Shown here: positions 1 through 6,183 of the stretch, in pieces
Numbering within the stretch: the stretch's first letter is position 1
How the letters are laid out: the number at the start of each line of letters is the position of its first letter
NCBI GenBank assembly: GCA_937124525.1
Contig: CAKZLA010000349.1
Span: 1-6,183 of the forward strand
Direction of reading: 5' to 3'
DNA from: an uncultured Desulfobacterium sp.
GTDB lineage: Bacteria > Desulfobacterota > Desulfobacteria > Desulfobacterales > Desulfobacteraceae
Length of the DNA stretch: 6,183 nt
Position numbers and translations under genes: made by a program
Notes under the pieces: generated by a model
What the model was told of the DNA's origin: nothing
What the model saw: the letters and a program-made list of their open reading frames with translations, nothing else
Database searches by the model: none

Positions 1-3000
1 TTCGCCATTTCACCCCCTTCAATGGCAGCAGTATAATTATATCGTTCAATGTCTTTTTTTACCACTTGAATTTCTGTATCCAACTTAGTCTCAGCAGTGC
101 TCTTAATTAGTACTTCCACAGCAGCATGTGCCCCATAATCATCGGCTCTCAACAATGCTTCAAGCTCTGACAGCAGCCTGCTAACCACACTTGTTTCCAG
201 AGTGGCCCCAACTGTGTGTTCTTTTTGTTCAGACCCGGGTTCAAGGGCGCTCAATACCTTAGTAATGGCATTTAATACCTGCTTCATCTCTTCTCCAAGG
301 ATGGAAATCTCCTTTTCAGAGAGTTGTTTGCCCTGGGTTAGCAGCTGACGTTCCAGCAATCTGGCCTTTTTGGCCAAAGGGGAGGCACCAATGGTTGCGG
401 CAAGGCCTTTTAAGGTATGCAGCAGTCTGGCAGTCAACTCATTATCATTTTCGGCATCGGCCCGCTGTATTAGCTGGACCATCTCGCTTTGTTCCGATTT
501 AAACCGCCTCAAAAGCCGGGCATATATCCCACGATTTCCTTCAAATCGATGCAGGCCCTGCATGACATCCAGACCCGGTAAAACCGGAAGATGAATATCT
601 GCTTTTCCTTGAGTATGGTCAAGCGTATTAAAATATCCCTGGTTTTTAATCATCTCTTTTCGGTTTGTCCAATGGGCCAGGGTTGTATATAAAATTGAGG
701 GTGTTATGGGTTTATCCACTTGGTCATCCGCACCCGCCGATCTTGCCCGTTCCCGGTCAGCGGCCATCACATTTGCCGTCATGGAAATAATGGGAACCCG
801 TTCACCGCCGTTTTCCCGGGAACGAATGAGCCGGATGGCTTCATACCCATCCATTTCCGGCATCTGCATATCCATCAAGACCGCATCAAAAGCTGTATCA
901 ATAAAAGCATTAACTGCTTTCCTGCCGTTTTCCACCACTGTAACACTGACACCCACTGTTTCCAGCAATTCCCTGGCGACTTCCTGGTTCAAAAGATTGT
1001 CTTCGGCCAAAAGCACATGCAACCCTTCCAGGCCCTGCAATACGATTTTCTCGTCGTCTGTATTTCCATAGTATTCTTTTTTTCGATCCACAGATTTTCC
1101 AAAGCACTCCATGATGGTATTAAACAGCAGGGATCGGTTCACCGGTTTTACCAGAAAGCCATCTATACCCACCTGATCTATTTCTTCTATTATATCTTCA
1201 CGGGCAAATGCCGTGATCATTATAATCGTGGGAGTATTGCAAATCCGGCAATTATTTTTAATTCTCCTGGAAGTTTCCAGCCCGTCCATGCCTGGCATCT
1301 TCCAATCGGCCAGAACCAGTTTAATGGGTTTTTCGTCTTCAACAGCTGCTTCCAGCAGATCAATGGCCTCTTGCCCTCTTGATGCAAGTGTAACCTGAAA
1401 GGAAAAGCTTTCTAAGGTTTCCTTAATGATCTCCTGAAATGTGGCATTATCATCCAGTACCAACACCCGCATTCCCCTTAGATCGGTGGATGGAAAAAGC
1501 GGTTGGCGATTTGTTTCCTGAGAGCAGGCCAAAAATAATTTGAAATGAAAGGTACTGCCTTTTCCTTCCTCACTTTCCACCCAGAGCTCCCCTCCCATCA
1601 AATTGCTCAACTGCTGGCAGATAGCCAATCCCAAGCCTGTACCACCAAATTTACGGGTGGTGCTGGCATCTGCCTGGGAAAAAGGCTGAAACAACTTATG
1701 AACCTGGGAAAGTGACATACCAATTCCCGTATCCTGGACCATAAAATGAATCAGTACCCTGCCATTTTCAACATTCCCGCCCAAAACAGAAATCAGCACC
1801 TCTCCTTCAAAGGTAAACTTCACGGCATTATTGGCAAGGTTAATCAAAATTTGACCGATGCGCAGGGGATCACCCACCATGTCAAGGGGCACATCATCCC
1901 TGACATAAAACAACAGTTCCAAATCCTTTTTCTGAGCATTAACCGCCACCATATCGGCAATACTGCTTAGGACACTGTCCAGTTCAAACGGGACTTCTTC
2001 GATCTTCATCTGTCCGGCTTCAATTTTTGAAAAATCAAGAATATCGTTAATGATATTCAGAAGATTATTACCGGCCATTTGGATTTTTTCAATGAAATTC
2101 TCCTGGTTCGGGGTTAATTCAGTTTTATTCAACAAATAGGCCATCCCCAGAATGGCATTCATGGGGGTTCGAATCTCGTGGCTCATATTGGCAAGAAATG
2201 CTGTCTTTGCTTTGGCTGCCTGCCGGGCATCGTCCCTGGATTCTTCCAGATCGGATAGAATGCGCTTCTGCTCTGTAATATCCCGCACAATGGCCACAAA
2301 ACGTGAAGTCTCTCTCTCCTTATCCACATATTGCAATAGAATTTCCACAGGGATGTTTCGTCCTGACTTGTGCTGGTGAGTCGTCTCAAAAGTCAAACTC
2401 AAGACATCCCCTTTTACCAGTGGTTCGATCTTTTCCCTGAACTGCCTTTCAGTGAAATAAGGTTTAATATCCAACGGTGTCATTTTCTGCATCTCTTCCA
2501 GGGAATACCCAAGCTGATTTATGCCACCTTGGTTGACATAGCTGAAACAAAGGGTTTGCAAATCAAAAATAAACACCGCATCATGGGTTTGATCCAGTGT
2601 ATTTCTGAACTGAACCAGGACATCATTTGTTGTTTTTCTGGCCGTGATATCATTTTCAATGGCAATGAAATTAACCAGTTTGCCCGCATCATCAAACACA
2701 GGTTCAATGTCAAGCTCAATCCAGTAACACTCACCGGATTTGCGGCAATTCATCAACTCCACCTGTATGCCCTCTTGACGGGAAAGTGCACTCCTGATGC
2801 GCTCTACAACCCCGGGGTCGGTTTTCGGTCCCTGGAGAAAATGTCCGGGTTTTTTACCGACTATTTCTTCCAGGGTATATCCAGAAATCCGGGTAAAGCC
2901 TTCATTAATCCACTCCACGCATCCTTTTTTATCCGTGATGATCACCCCATTAGAGGTTTTCCTCACTACCAGGGCAAGTTTTTCCATCTCCGCTTCCACC

Positions 3001-5801
3001 CGCTTCCGCTCGGTAATGTCCCGGCCTTCGGGAATCAGGTACAACACGTTTCCCTTGTCATCAATGATGGGCTTAATGGAAAAATCAATGTGAGCAATGG
3101 ATTTTTCCCTTGTCAAAAGAATGGTTTCAAATCGTACCGCCTCACCCCCGGCGGCCCGTTCAACTGCAGATTTAACCTTTTGGGCTTCGGTCTTAGAATT
3201 GCACCACCAGAGCCACATATATTCTCCGATGATCTGAGTTTCGTCCATATCAATGATTTTCATGGCCGTATCATTGACCTTTAAAATTTTGCCATCAACG
3301 GACAGCAACCCAACGATCTGAAAACTCTGGTTAAAAATACCCCGAAAAATTTCCTCGTTGTCCTGAAGCATTTGCTCAATTCGTTTTCGTTCAACCACAT
3401 AACTCAACTGCCGCCCCACTTCTTCGGCCATAGCTATGATATCGTTATCCCGGGGAAGAACCTCAGTGGAAAAAAACTCCAGCACTGCCACAACACCATT
3501 TTTGGTAATCACAGGAAAACCAAAGGCCCCCCGCACATGAAAATGATTTAGTTTATGAGCCCTTGGGAAATTATAGTCAATTTTAACATCTTCTATCCAG
3601 TGGGGTTTACGGGATAAAAAAATATGTCCCGGCAAACCTTCACCTTTCTGAAATGATGTTTCCATGGTAACATTAATAAACTCAAGACATTCGTGGGGAT
3701 TATCCAGATACCAGAGGGGTGTGGACAAGAGTGTCCCGTCGTCATCGGGCATGTACACGTGCCCCACCGGCCAATTGATAAATTCGGCAATAAGGGTCAA
3801 GGTGGTTTCCAGGGCTTCACTGACAGACATGGCAATATTGGAAATACTTGCCACATCTTTGAGCAACTTTGCCATCCGTTCCCGGTTGGCAATAGCTGTC
3901 ACCGCTGATTCAAGTTCCAATGTCCGATCTTTTACCCGGGCTTCCAGATGTTCGTTCAATTTCTTAATTTTACCTTCAGCTTCTTTTCTCCGGGTAATCA
4001 CTTCAGTGAACATAATTATACCGCATACTTCATCATCACTGTTCCGCCAGGGTCGCACTTCCCATCTTAACCATTCTGTACGGCCATCCTCCCTTTCAAA
4101 AGGATCTTCCTCACGTCTGACCACAGCACCGGCCAGGCACCTCTTATGAATTTCTTTCCAGTCTTCCATGCCATGAATTTCAGGAAAAATTTCATAATGG
4201 CTGATACCAATAATTTCTTTTCCTTCCAATCCGTAATCCTGGTACCATCTATCACTGGCCATGAGATAGCGAATCTGCATGTCAAACATGGCCACGGCTG
4301 CAGGGGTATGACGAATAAACATTTCAAGTTGTACTTCCCGGGTGGCCAGGGCTTTTTCAAAGGCGATTCTTTCGCTTATATCTCGAACCACCCCGACGGC
4401 ATACCATTTTCCCTCCATTTGGATGGCATTTAAATTCAATTCGGCATGAAATAAAGACCCATCTTTTCTCAAGGCCTCCACCTGACGTCCTTTGCCAATA
4501 AAATACCCCTCTCCACTATGGGAAAAGTCTTCCAGACCCCGGGCGGCATCGGCCCTGTAGTGGTCCGGTGTTATAAACTGGTGAAGGTCCTTTCCCATGA
4601 GCTCCCGGGCTGAAAATCCAAACATTTTTTCAGCTGCCCGGTTCCAGAACATAACAGTCCCCGATGCATCAGCCATGGCAATGCCATCCTGAACTGTATC
4701 AGTGATGATCTTGAGCTTTCTTTCATTTTGCCGCACATCTTCCATGGCACGGGAACGCCTCATCTGTATATATGCAATATACCAGGACAGGATTGCGCTG
4801 AACACAAGACCGACAAATAAAAGAATTTGCACCATTTGCCACCAGGCAGGGCAGAGTCTTTCATTTAGTACCCGACTGACGATGTACCACTTTTCCTGGA
4901 CATGGACAGGCACAGGGTCAACATTTTTTCTGGGAGCCATCCCCCTGATATCAATACTGGAAAAGGTAAACAATCCTCCGGGTAAAAGCCGTTGACCATG
5001 CCCTGAATCTTGAAGTTGCCGCCAGGCAACCGGGAATTGATCCGCCATGCTTATCTGTTCTTTTCCAGGAAACATAAAACCCCATGCATCTTCAGGATGA
5101 GGGCCGATAATCCACTGTCCCTTGTCGTTGATAAAATAGATTTCCCCCAAAGCGCTTTGCCCGATACGCTTTAATTGATTCAAAAGGTTCTTTCCCAGAA
5201 GATTCAAAACCACCAGACCGATGACCTCATTTTGATTGTTTTTTACAGTATTAGTGATGCGAATCATGGGTTTAAATGGTTTTTCTATGGTATTGTTTTC
5301 AATATTAAGATCAAAGGCAGAAACGTAAAGGGCATTCTCATGGGCCATGCCCTTTTTAAAATAAATACGATTTTTTTTATTTTGAAGTTCGTGACGAGGG
5401 GTAAGAACAATACCGTGATCAATATCCCAGTCAAGACGAATTTGCTCCATGCCATCCGGGGAAATAAAACGAATCTGATCATAATAGGGCCTGTTTACAG
5501 CAAAAAACATAAAATAGTCAGAGATACTTTTATCGATTTCTGCCAAGGGCAAACCATGTTCATATTCATTACGGATGGCGTCAGACAATATCAGGGCATC
5601 GGACAGATAGTTTTCCAAGGTAGCAAGAAAAAGCTGTTGCTGAAAACGTGAAGAGTCTGCCTCTTTATATTTAATCTCCGAAACGAATAATTTTTTTTGC
5701 TGAATGGCGACACCCCATCCCAGAACGGAATAAATCCCAGACAATGTCACAAACAAGATTAAGAAAAACTTTATCCGCAAAGGATTAACAAGACCCAGCA
5801 T
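1..5801 (-). CDS. Hybrid sensor histidine kinase, Cache / 5x PAS / GAF / HisKA-HATPase / 2x REC / Hpt (3' end cut by the window)
   Basis: This is a membrane-bound kinase that should autophosphorylate in response to periplasmic and cytoplasmic signals and pass the phosphate through its own receivers to a C-terminal Hpt. The frame is open for 1933 codons from ATG 5801 to the left edge with no stop. The ATG is preceded by GGAGG four bases upstream, and an in-frame TGA at 5835-5837 with no ATG, GTG or TTG after it fixes the start. Domains by residue: TM1 8-30, Cache-like sensor 33-319, TM2 322-344, PAS1 358-478, PAS2 485-605, coiled coil 605-640, GAF 645-802, PAS3 816-932, PAS4 940-1056, PAS5 1062-1178, HisKA and HATPase 1198-1425, REC1 1444-1565, REC2 1594-1712, Hpt 1742-1845, helical tail 1846-1933. 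Phosphotransfer residues are His1208, Asp1499, Asp1644 and His1795. There is no HAMP and no DNA-binding output. The C-terminus lies off the left edge, probably only a few residues away. The family assignment is firm, but the signal and the partner regulator are unknown and no gene symbol is justified. Confidence 0.97.
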   Translation of the reverse strand, partial: MLGLVNPLRIKFFLILFVTLSGIYSVLGWGVAIQQKKLFVSEIKYKEADSSRFQQQLFLATLENYLSDALILSDAIRNEYEHGLPLAEIDKSISDYFMFFAVNRPYYDQIRFISPDGMEQIRLDWDIDHGIVLTPRHELQNKKNRIYFKKGMAHENALYVSAFDLNIENNTIEKPFKPMIRITNTVKNNQNEVIGLVVLNLLGKNLLNQLKRIGQSALGEIYFINDKGQWIIGPHPEDAWGFMFPGKEQISMADQFPVAWRQLQDSGHGQRLLPGGLFTFSSIDIRGMAPRKNVDPVPVHVQEKWYIVSRVLNERLCPAWWQMVQILLFVGLVFSAILSWYIAYIQMRRSRAMEDVRQNERKLKIITDTVQDGIAMADASGTVMFWNRAAEKMFGFSARELMGKDLHQFITPDHYRADAARGLEDFSHSGEGYFIGKGRQVEALRKDGSLFHAELNLNAIQMEGKWYAVGVVRDISERIAFEKALATREVQLEMFIRHTPAAVAMFDMQIRYLMASDRWYQDYGLEGKEIIGISHYEIFPEIHGMEDWKEIHKRCLAGAVVRREEDPFEREDGRTEWLRWEVRPWRNSDDEVCGIIMFTEVITRRKEAEGKIKKLNEHLEARVKDRTLELESAVTAIANRERMAKLLKDVASISNIAMSVSEALETTLTLIAEFINWPVGHVYMPDDDGTLLSTPLWYLDNPHECLEFINVTMETSFQKGEGLPGHIFLSRKPHWIEDVKIDYNFPRAHKLNHFHVRGAFGFPVITKNGVVAVLEFFSTEVLPRDNDIIAMAEEVGRQLSYVVERKRIEQMLQDNEEIFRGIFNQSFQIVGLLSVDGKILKVNDTAMKIIDMDETQIIGEYMWLWWCNSKTEAQKVKSAVERAAGGEAVRFETILLTREKSIAHIDFSIKPIIDDKGNVLYLIPEGRDITERKRVEAEMEKLALVVRKTSNGVIITDKKGCVEWINEGFTRISGYTLEEIVGKKPGHFLQGPKTDPGVVERIRSALSRQEGIQVELMNCRKSGECYWIELDIEPVFDDAGKLVNFIAIENDITARKTTNDVLVQFRNTLDQTHDAVFIFDLQTLCFSYVNQGGINQLGYSLEEMQKMTPLDIKPYFTERQFREKIEPLVKGDVLSLTFETTHQHKSGRNIPVEILLQYVDKERETSRFVAIVRDITEQKRILSDLEESRDDARQAAKAKTAFLANMSHEIRTPMNAILGMAYLLNKTELTPNQENFIEKIQMAGNNLLNIINDILDFSKIEAGQMKIEEVPFELDSVLSSIADMVAVNAQKKDLELLFYVRDDVPLDMVGDPLRIGQILINLANNAVKFTFEGEVLISVLGGNVENGRVLIHFMVQDTGIGMSLSQVHKLFQPFSQADASTTRKFGGTGLGLAICQQLSNLMGGELWVESEEGKGSTFHFKLFLACSQETNRQPLFPSTDLRGMRVLVLDDNATFQEIIKETLESFSFQVTLASRGQEAIDLLEAAVEDEKPIKLVLADWKMPGMDGLETSRRIKNNCRICNTPTIIMITAFAREDIIEEIDQVGIDGFLVKPVNRSLLFNTIMECFGKSVDRKKEYYGNTDDEKIVLQGLEGLHVLLAEDNLLNQEVARELLETVGVSVTVVENGRKAVNAFIDTAFDAVLMDMQMPEMDGYEAIRLIRSRENGGERVPIISMTANVMAADRERARSAGADDQVDKPITPSILYTTLAHWTNRKEMIKNQGYFNTLDHTQGKADIHLPVLPGLDVMQGLHRFEGNRGIYARLLRRFKSEQSEMVQLIQRADAENDNELTARLLHTLKGLAATIGASPLAKKARLLERQLLTQGKQLSEKEISILGEEMKQVLNAITKVLSALEPGSEQKEHTVGATLETSVVSRLLSELEALLRADDYGAHAAVEVLIKSTAETKLDTEIQVVKKDIERYNYTAAIEGGEMA
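267..578 (-). other. Domain: Hpt phosphotransfer (residues about 1742-1845)
   Basis: This helical phosphotransfer domain has the active-site motif RLLHTLKGLAATIGA, with phosphoacceptor His1795 and the supporting Lys at 1798. It should take phosphate from a receiver and hand it to a separate response regulator. A further helical tail (residues about 1846-1933) containing LLSELEALLRADDYGAH and IERYNYTAAIEGGE continues off the left edge. Such tails are common after an Hpt in this kind of kinase. Confidence 0.92.
666..1022 (-). other. Domain: receiver 2 (residues about 1594-1712)
   Basis: The second receiver follows a linker of about 28 residues. It has Glu1600 and Asp1601 in LLAEDNLLNQ, phosphoacceptor Asp1644 in LMDIQMPEMDG, Thr1675 in SMTANV and Lys1697 in VDKPITP. 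The AEDNxxNQ start and MDxQMPxMDG core are the usual form of the last receiver in hybrid kinases, which makes it the more likely donor to the C-terminal Hpt. Confidence 0.93.
1107..1472 (-). other. Domain: receiver 1 (residues about 1444-1565)
   Basis: This is a complete response-regulator receiver. It has the acidic pair Asp1450 and Asp1451, phosphoacceptor Asp1499 in LADWKMPGMDG, Thr1530 in MITAFA, and Lys1552 in LVKPVN. It is the nearer acceptor for phosphate from His1208. With two receivers in tandem, one may be a regulatory or phosphate-sink domain. Sequence alone does not say which receiver feeds the Hpt. Confidence 0.93.
1527..2210 (-). other. Domain: HisKA and HATPase_c kinase core (residues about 1198-1425)
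   Basis: The H-box reads FLANMSHEIRTPMN with the phosphoacceptor His1208 and the EIRTP extension seen in hybrid kinases of the ArcB/BarA kind. The N-box is NLANNAVKFT at 1321-1330, with Asn1321 and Asn1325 conserved. The G1 box is DTGIGM at 1357-1362, the F-box lies in KLFQPFSQAD, and the G2 box is FGGTGLGLA at 1385-1393. All catalytic motifs are intact, so the kinase should be active. Confidence 0.95.
2268..2618 (-). other. Domain: PAS5 (residues about 1062-1178)
   Basis: This is the last PAS module before the kinase core. It shows THDAVFIFD, YVNQGGINQLGYSLEEM, MTPLDIKP, HKSGRNIPVEILLQYV and the closing VRDITEQKR (DIT at 1174-1176). A signalling helix (SDLEESRDDARQAAKAK) then leads into HisKA and probably transmits the PAS state to the dimerisation helices. 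No cofactor-binding residue can be assigned. Confidence 0.85.
2634..2984 (-). other. Domain: PAS4, LOV-like but lacking the adduct cysteine (residues about 940-1056)
   Basis: The fold signature closely follows LOV domains: FLQGPKTDP from residue 988, VELMNCRKSG then YWIELDIEPV (Trp1027), and a closing DIT at 1051-1053. The photoactive cysteine of LOV proteins (GxNCRFLQ) is absent. The corresponding stretch is GKKPGHFLQ at 982-990, with Gly986 at the cysteine position when aligned from FLQ. The domain may bind a flavin as a redox sensor, as Aer and NifL PAS domains do, or may have lost the cofactor. Two cysteines, 1019 and 1025, lie near the Trp. Confidence 0.8.
3006..3356 (-). other. Domain: PAS3, tryptophan-rich subclass (residues about 816-932)
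   Basis: This PAS module begins near EEIFRGIFNQSFQ and ends with IPEGRDITERKR (DIT at 928-930). It carries the cluster MWLWWC at 862-867, in the place where a known PAS subclass has a FWxxpWW signature. It also has ERAAGGEAVRFE and DFSIKPI, typical of that subclass. Function is not established from sequence. Confidence 0.85.
3396..3869 (-). other. Domain: GAF (residues about 645-802)
   Basis: This is a GAF sensor module between PAS2 and PAS3. Key segments are GEGLPGHIFLSRKPHWIEDV (LPGH at 723-726, Trp735), NFPRA, GAFGFPV and VLEFFS (Phe776-Phe777), ending in VVERKR. These match the GAF type usual in PAS-GAF hybrid kinases. No chromophore-binding Cys-His pair of the phytochrome type and no NKFDE cyclic-nucleotide motif is seen, so the ligand is unknown. 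Confidence 0.85.
3987..4349 (-). other. Domain: PAS2 (residues about 485-605)
   Basis: This is a PAS module of the type seen in many proteobacterial and cyanobacterial kinases. It has HTPAAVAMFD at its start, an ASDRWYQDYGL segment, SHYEIFPEI, REEDPFEREDGRTEWLRWE, and a closing TEVIT ending at 603. The aromatic residues in the last strands (WLRWEVRPW) are conserved in this subclass. It runs straight into a charged coiled coil containing LEARVKDRTLELE, which links to the GAF domain. Confidence 0.85.
4368..4730 (-). other. Domain: PAS1 (residues about 358-478)
   Basis: This is the first cytoplasmic PAS module, directly after TM2. It shows DGIAMADASGTVMFWN near 372-387, then an FGFS..ELMGKDLH segment, a RKDGSLFHAELNL strand and the closing DISER at 474-478. 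It matches the PAS type with a Gly-Lys-rich insertion (GYFIGKGRQVEALRKDG). No heme or flavin ligand residue stands out, so it may act as a signal-transmitting or dimerisation module. Confidence 0.85.
4758..5801 (-). other. Domain: N-terminal transmembrane Cache-like periplasmic sensor (residues 1-348)
   Basis: A short positive N-terminus leads into hydrophobic helix 8-30. About 290 polar residues follow, then a second helix at 322-344 and a basic stop-transfer stretch (RR at 348-349). The loop carries marks of the double-Cache sensors common in environmental kinases: YYDQIRFISPDG at 106-117, YVSAFDLNIE at 159-168, KPMIRITNTV at 177-186, and INDKGQWIIGPHP at 224-236. Cache domains usually bind small ligands such as amino acids, carboxylates or amines outside the membrane. 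The exact ligand cannot be read from the sequence. TM2 joins PAS1 through only about 15 residues and no HAMP. Confidence 0.8.
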
Positions 5802-5805
5802 GATA

Positions 5806-5810
5806 CCTCC
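5806..5810 (-). promoter_or_regulatory. Ribosome binding site of the hybrid kinase
   Basis: On the minus strand GGAGG is followed by TATC and then the ATG at 5801. This strong Shine-Dalgarno core with a short four-base spacer decides the start. No alternative ATG, GTG or TTG start lies in frame between the upstream stop at 5835-5837 and this ATG. Confidence 0.85.
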
Positions 5811-5855
5811 ATAAAGTATATCAATACGCCTCAGTCATAATTTCTTCATTTGAAT

Positions 5856-5890
5856 TTGACCCCTCATAACTTAGCGGGTCAATGGGGTCA
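5856..5890. repeat. Small repeat cluster TTGACCC / GGGTCAA / GGGGTCA
   Basis: On the plus strand TTGACCC (5856-5862) is the exact reverse complement of GGGTCAA (5876-5882), with a 13-base loop. A second arm GGGGTCA (5884-5890) pairs with TGACCCC (5857-5863). The left arm can therefore pair with either of two right arms. The GGGGTCAGGCTTG string after it resembles, from memory, short dispersed repeats found near REP-associated transposase (IS200-like) genes in deltaproteobacteria. No transposase is in the window, so that link is inference. Confidence 0.5.
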
Positions 5891-6039
5891 GGCTTGTGTT
5901 ATTGGAGGGTGAGGCCTTTATCAGGCTCTATGCTTTTAACAACCCACATTTTGCTCATTCTTATAAGATCATGTAATTACTACATAATATCACCTTGGTT
6001 TTTTAATGGCCAACTTTTTGGTATTAATAAATTCAATAA

Positions 6040-6069
6040 ATTATAAAAAAATAAGCGAATAGAGGGCAA
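6040..6069 (-). promoter_or_regulatory. Possible sigma-70 type promoter for the kinase gene
   Basis: On the minus strand TTGCCC (6069-6064), an 18-base spacer and a perfect TATAAT (6045-6040) form a plausible promoter. Transcription would start near 6033 and give a leader of about 230 bases. The region is AT-rich, so a chance match is quite possible. A weaker alternative, TTGACC (5882-5877) with TCAAAT (5859-5854) at 17 bases, lies nearer the gene. Confidence 0.3.
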
Positions 6070-6149
6070 CAAGTGACTGTATGCAAAGAAAATTTTGTAA
6101 GTTCTCAGTAAATATTCGGTCAGCACCCCATCTTCACCTGTTTTGGTCT

Positions 6150-6178
6150 GCTCACATAGCATTAGTATGCTACGCAGC
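6150..6178. repeat. Imperfect hairpin at the right edge
   Basis: TAGCAT (6157-6162) and ATGCTA (6167-6172) form a six-base stem with loop TAGT. An outer GCT (6150-6152) and AGC (6176-6178) pair can extend it across an internal loop. No T-run follows, so it is not a standard terminator. It could be part of an element that continues beyond the window. Confidence 0.35.
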
Positions 6179-6183
6179 CCCAA

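Larger units (their letters stand above)
5802..6183. other. AT-rich intergenic leader upstream of the kinase gene
   Basis: These 382 bases hold no gene I can support. They contain the ribosome binding site, the tentative promoter, the GGGTCA repeat cluster, the edge hairpin and a second weak hairpin (GAGGCCT 5911-5917 with AGGCTC 5923-5928, one bulged G). The heptamer TCAGGCT occurs twice (5888-5894 and 5921-5927). A minus-strand frame open from the right edge to a TAG at 5980-5982 is rich in Leu, Ile and Phe and overlaps the possible promoter, so it looks non-coding, although it could be the degraded tail of an upstream gene. Confidence 0.6.

Noticed and set aside
720..1382. Plus-strand open frame of 220 codons opposite the receivers
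   Set aside because: It is antisense to the two conserved receiver domains, its protein is rich in His, Phe and Cys with no domain, and no ribosome binding site is evident.
2634..2984. PAS4 as a blue-light LOV photoreceptor
   Set aside because: The essential adduct cysteine is missing (Gly986 at its position), so classical LOV photochemistry is not expected.
2370..3284. Plus-strand open frame of 304 codons opposite PAS3 to PAS5
   Set aside because: It lies wholly antisense to well-conserved PAS domains of the kinase, has no recognisable domain, and fits a chance shadow of the true minus-strand frame.
3664..4149. Plus-strand open frame of 161 codons opposite PAS2 and GAF
   Set aside because: Its Ser/Arg-rich translation has no family features and it is fully covered by the kinase gene.
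5175..5651. Plus-strand open frame of 158 codons opposite the Cache sensor
   Set aside because: It is antisense to clear Cache motifs and carries no domain signal of its own.
1..5801. Possible frameshift or split of the long gene into several genes
   Set aside because: Codon phase agrees at the start, TM2, GAF, each PAS DIT motif, H-box, N-box, G-boxes, both receivers, the Hpt and the left edge, with no internal stop.
5911..5928. Hairpin GAGGCCT / AGGCTC as a rho-independent terminator
   Set aside because: The stem is short with a bulge, the only T-rich run after it is weak and on the plus strand, and no plus-strand gene ends there.
5899..5958. A 19-codon minus-strand ORF (MSKMWVVKSIEPDKGLTLQ) in the leader
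   Set aside because: There is no good ribosome binding site before its ATG and it is short enough to occur by chance. It could be a leader peptide, but nothing supports that.

Overview
The window is almost entirely one minus-strand gene. It starts with an ATG at 5801, has a GGAGG ribosome binding site just upstream, and stays open for 1933 codons to the left edge, where the gene is cut off shortly before its probable end. I checked the frame at the start, at many motifs along the way and at the left edge. All fall in one phase with no frameshift or stop.

The product is a very large membrane-bound hybrid sensor histidine kinase. The order from the N-terminus is: membrane helix, Cache-like periplasmic sensor, membrane helix, PAS1, PAS2, coiled coil, GAF, PAS3, PAS4, PAS5, HisKA, HATPase_c, receiver 1, receiver 2, Hpt and a helical tail. 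All phosphotransfer residues are present: His1208, Asp1499, Asp1644 and His1795. One polypeptide therefore carries a whole His-Asp-His relay plus an extra receiver, but no output domain. Its response regulator must be encoded elsewhere, perhaps beyond the left edge.

The region from 5802 to 6183 is AT-rich and apparently non-coding. It holds the ribosome binding site, a possible distant sigma-70 promoter, a small repeat cluster built on TTGACCC / GGGTCA, and two weak hairpins. An open frame entering from the right edge and ending at 5980 is not convincing as a gene.

The source is probably a Gram-negative bacterium with moderate GC. The Cache sensor followed by several PAS/GAF modules and a REC-REC-Hpt tail is typical of sulfate reducers and relatives (Desulfobacterota, for example Desulfobacteraceae). 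That assignment is inferred from family style, not from a search. I see no mobile element, CRISPR array, tRNA or rRNA. I do not see a new system here. The points most worth a second look are the LOV-like PAS4 without its cysteine, the number of stacked inputs without a HAMP domain, and the repeat cluster in the leader.
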